Assembly (NCBI GenBank): GCA_015709675.1
Contig: CP054182.1
Coordinates: 1,529,448-1,593,447, forward strand
Length of the DNA: 64,000 nucleotides
Reading direction: 5' to 3'
From: Ignavibacteriales bacterium
Lineage (GTDB): Bacteria; Bacteroidota; Ignavibacteria; Ignavibacteriales; Ignavibacteriaceae
Made by a program: the position numbers and the translations under genes. Below the pieces are notes generated by a model that was not told where the DNA came from, made no database searches, and saw only the letters and a program-made list of their open reading frames with translations. Positions 62,832 through 64,000 of the stretch are shown piece after piece. The stretch's first letter is position 1; each line of letters starts with the position of its first letter.

Positions 62832-62839
62832 GAAATTTT

Positions 62840-63433
62840 ATGGAAAATTTAGATACGAGGCAAAAAATCCTCCAGGCAGCCGTGGATCTCATCTCTGAAA
62901 AGGGATACCACGATGTTTCTGTACGGGAAATTTGTGCCAGAGCCGGAGTCACCAAGCCGGTGCTCTACTACTATTTCAAGGATAAGGAAGATGTTCTTGC
63001 GGAACTCATACAGGAGGGAAACAGACGCTTTCATCATCTGATTGACAAACACATCCTTCCTGATTCCCCGTTTATAAAGCAACTTGAAGGATTGTTTGAG
63101 GTATATATACGCTATACCGAGGAAAATTTCTCTCATATAGCCATTGCCATTAATGTTGAACTTTCTCCCCTGCCGGAGCGGATTAAAACCCTCAGCCGTG
63201 AAAAAACCATAGAAGTTACTGAGCGTATTTTACCTGTGTTCCAGCAGGGAGTAAAAGAAGGGGTATTCAGTCCGTCCGATGATCTTAAAATGCTTGCCGT
63301 CAGCTTTACATCTCCGCTGAGTGTGTTTATCCTTCAGAGTGTCCTGCATCATGATCCAATAGCGCGGATGAAGGAAGACCTCACCGGATATTTTCAATTC
63401 TGGAAAAAACGCTTTCTCCGGGAGAAAGTGTAA
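62840..63433 (+). CDS. TetR/AcrR-family transcriptional regulator
   Basis: 197 residues. The N-terminal helix-turn-helix is typical (TRQKILQAAVDLISEKGYHDVSVREICARAGVTKPVLYYYFKDKEDVLAELI). The C-terminal ligand domain spans about 60-190. It probably represses itself and the following TolC-family gene (14-base gap) by binding the palindrome just upstream. The ligand is unknown; efflux-linked members usually sense toxic organics. Confidence 0.92.
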   Translation: MENLDTRQKILQAAVDLISEKGYHDVSVREICARAGVTKPVLYYYFKDKEDVLAELIQEGNRRFHHLIDKHILPDSPFIKQLEGLFEVYIRYTEENFSHIAIAINVELSPLPERIKTLSREKTIEVTERILPVFQQGVKEGVFSPSDDLKMLAVSFTSPLSVFILQSVLHHDPIARMKEDLTGYFQFWKKRFLREKV

Positions 63434-63447
63434 CAGGAGAAATATAT

Positions 63448-64000
63448 ATGCTAAAAATAACCGCCCTTCTGCTCATGCTGGCTGCCGCACTTCCGGCACA
63501 GGAGGGAAAAATAATCACGCTCACCTGGGATGCGGTGGTGAACCAGTCCCGGCAGGAAAATCTTTCACTAAGAATTAAAAAACTGCAGTATGAACAGCAG
63601 GAATATAAACTGTGGGATGCTTACGCCCTGTTTCTCCCCACGGTGAGGTATCAGGCCGCAGGTGTTTCAAATCTTGAACTGCCGACAATCGTCTTTATGG
63701 GGCAGCAGTTTACCATGGGAACCAAATATACCTTCCAGCACTCGCTTGATTTCACTCTTCCGCTTTTTACCGGCGGCTCACGGTATATAAATCTGCAGCT
63801 GCAAAAAACCCTCAGAAAATCCATGCTCGAAGAACTTAAGGGAAAAGAAGAGGAAGTTGTTCTTCAGGCTCTTCAGGCCTACTTCGGGGTAATGCTTTCG
63901 GAGGGGATATACAACGCTTCGGCTGAAGCGGTAATTACCGCGGAAGAAAATCTCAGGCAGGTTCAGATGTTTTATGATGAGGGATCAGCAACAGAGCTGG
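63448..64000 (+). CDS. TolC-family outer-membrane efflux protein (partial, cut by window end)
   Basis: Open frame from ATG 63448 (after AGGAGA) to the window edge, 184 codons. Signal peptide MLKITALLLMLAAALPAQ, then LTWDAVVNQSRQENLSLRIKK, the OEP/TolC start pattern, and long amphipathic helices (LQALQAYFGVMLSEG; AEENLRQVQMFYDEGSATEL). It would form the outer-membrane channel of an RND or ABC export system whose other genes should follow outside the window. Same operon as the TetR gene. Confidence 0.88.
   Translation, partial: MLKITALLLMLAAALPAQEGKIITLTWDAVVNQSRQENLSLRIKKLQYEQQEYKLWDAYALFLPTVRYQAAGVSNLELPTIVFMGQQFTMGTKYTFQHSLDFTLPLFTGGSRYINLQLQKTLRKSMLEELKGKEEEVVLQALQAYFGVMLSEGIYNASAEAVITAEENLRQVQMFYDEGSATEL

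Noticed and set aside
1-64000. tRNA, rRNA or insertion sequence genes
   Set aside because: Reading the intergenic regions by eye showed no cloverleaf, rRNA segment or transposase; a dedicated tRNA scan was not possible.

Overview
The window looks like a chromosomal segment of a free-living member of the Ignavibacteria / Chlorobiota side of the Bacteroidota (FCB) group. This is an inference from gene content. Five predicted secreted proteins end in a type IX secretion (T9SS) type A sorting domain with the NYPNPFN signature. There are many YCF48, Asp-box and FG-GAP-like propellers, a DUF4900-type pseudopilin cluster, a bactofilin and several TTG or GTG starts. GC content is moderate. I found no rRNA, tRNA, CRISPR array, transposase or phage gene.

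Region 1 (1-12.4 kb) is an accessory surface-protein zone. It holds a beta-barrel protein, a YCF48/T9SS protein, a lipoprotein preceded by an orphan lipoprotein leader, an Asp-box propeller gene fused at its 3' end to the antisense of a decayed convergent gene, an FG-GAP-like T9SS protein, and a beta-helix T9SS protein. The last lies between two 392-bp direct repeats: the 3' part of an intact SpoU methyltransferase gene and a diverged partial copy of it.

Region 2 (12.4-27.5 kb) is mostly housekeeping: SpoU methyltransferase and DUF971, a CBS-domain membrane protein, gltX, a split lysine-ketoglutarate reductase/saccharopine dehydrogenase operon, pirin, the electron-bifurcating NfnAB pair, a nitronate monooxygenase and an AlkC-like DNA glycosylase. 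Two arrays of short hairpin repeats lie between these genes.

Region 3 (28-34 kb) is accessory again: a lipoprotein paralogue and a subtilase / T9SS-sorted pair that share one reading frame and are separated by a single TAA.

Region 4 (34-49.5 kb) holds an isolated pduS-pduT pair (microcompartment redox and shell proteins), an orphan beta-class DNA methyltransferase, a Bax-inhibitor-like protein, a HAD phosphatase, and an actin-like ATPase next to a bactofilin. In the actin-like protein the phosphate-1 motif sits at the C-terminus instead of the N-terminus. It continues with a beta-CASP hydrolase, an MBL-Rieske-queG operon, trxB, a three-gene pseudopilin-like cluster, a MutY homologue that lacks its iron-sulfur cysteines, and a small GIY-YIG-like protein.

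Region 5 (49.7-64 kb) has ettA, then a tightly packed lepA-lepB-subtilase-O-methyltransferase-unknown operon, a YigZ protein, uvrA, pta, and a TetR regulator with a palindromic operator. The regulator precedes a TolC-family gene cut by the window edge.

The observations most worth following are the apparently circularly permuted actin-like protein beside a bactofilin, the single-stop split of the subtilase/T9SS protein, and the imported-looking partial methyltransferase copy that flanks a secreted-protein cassette.
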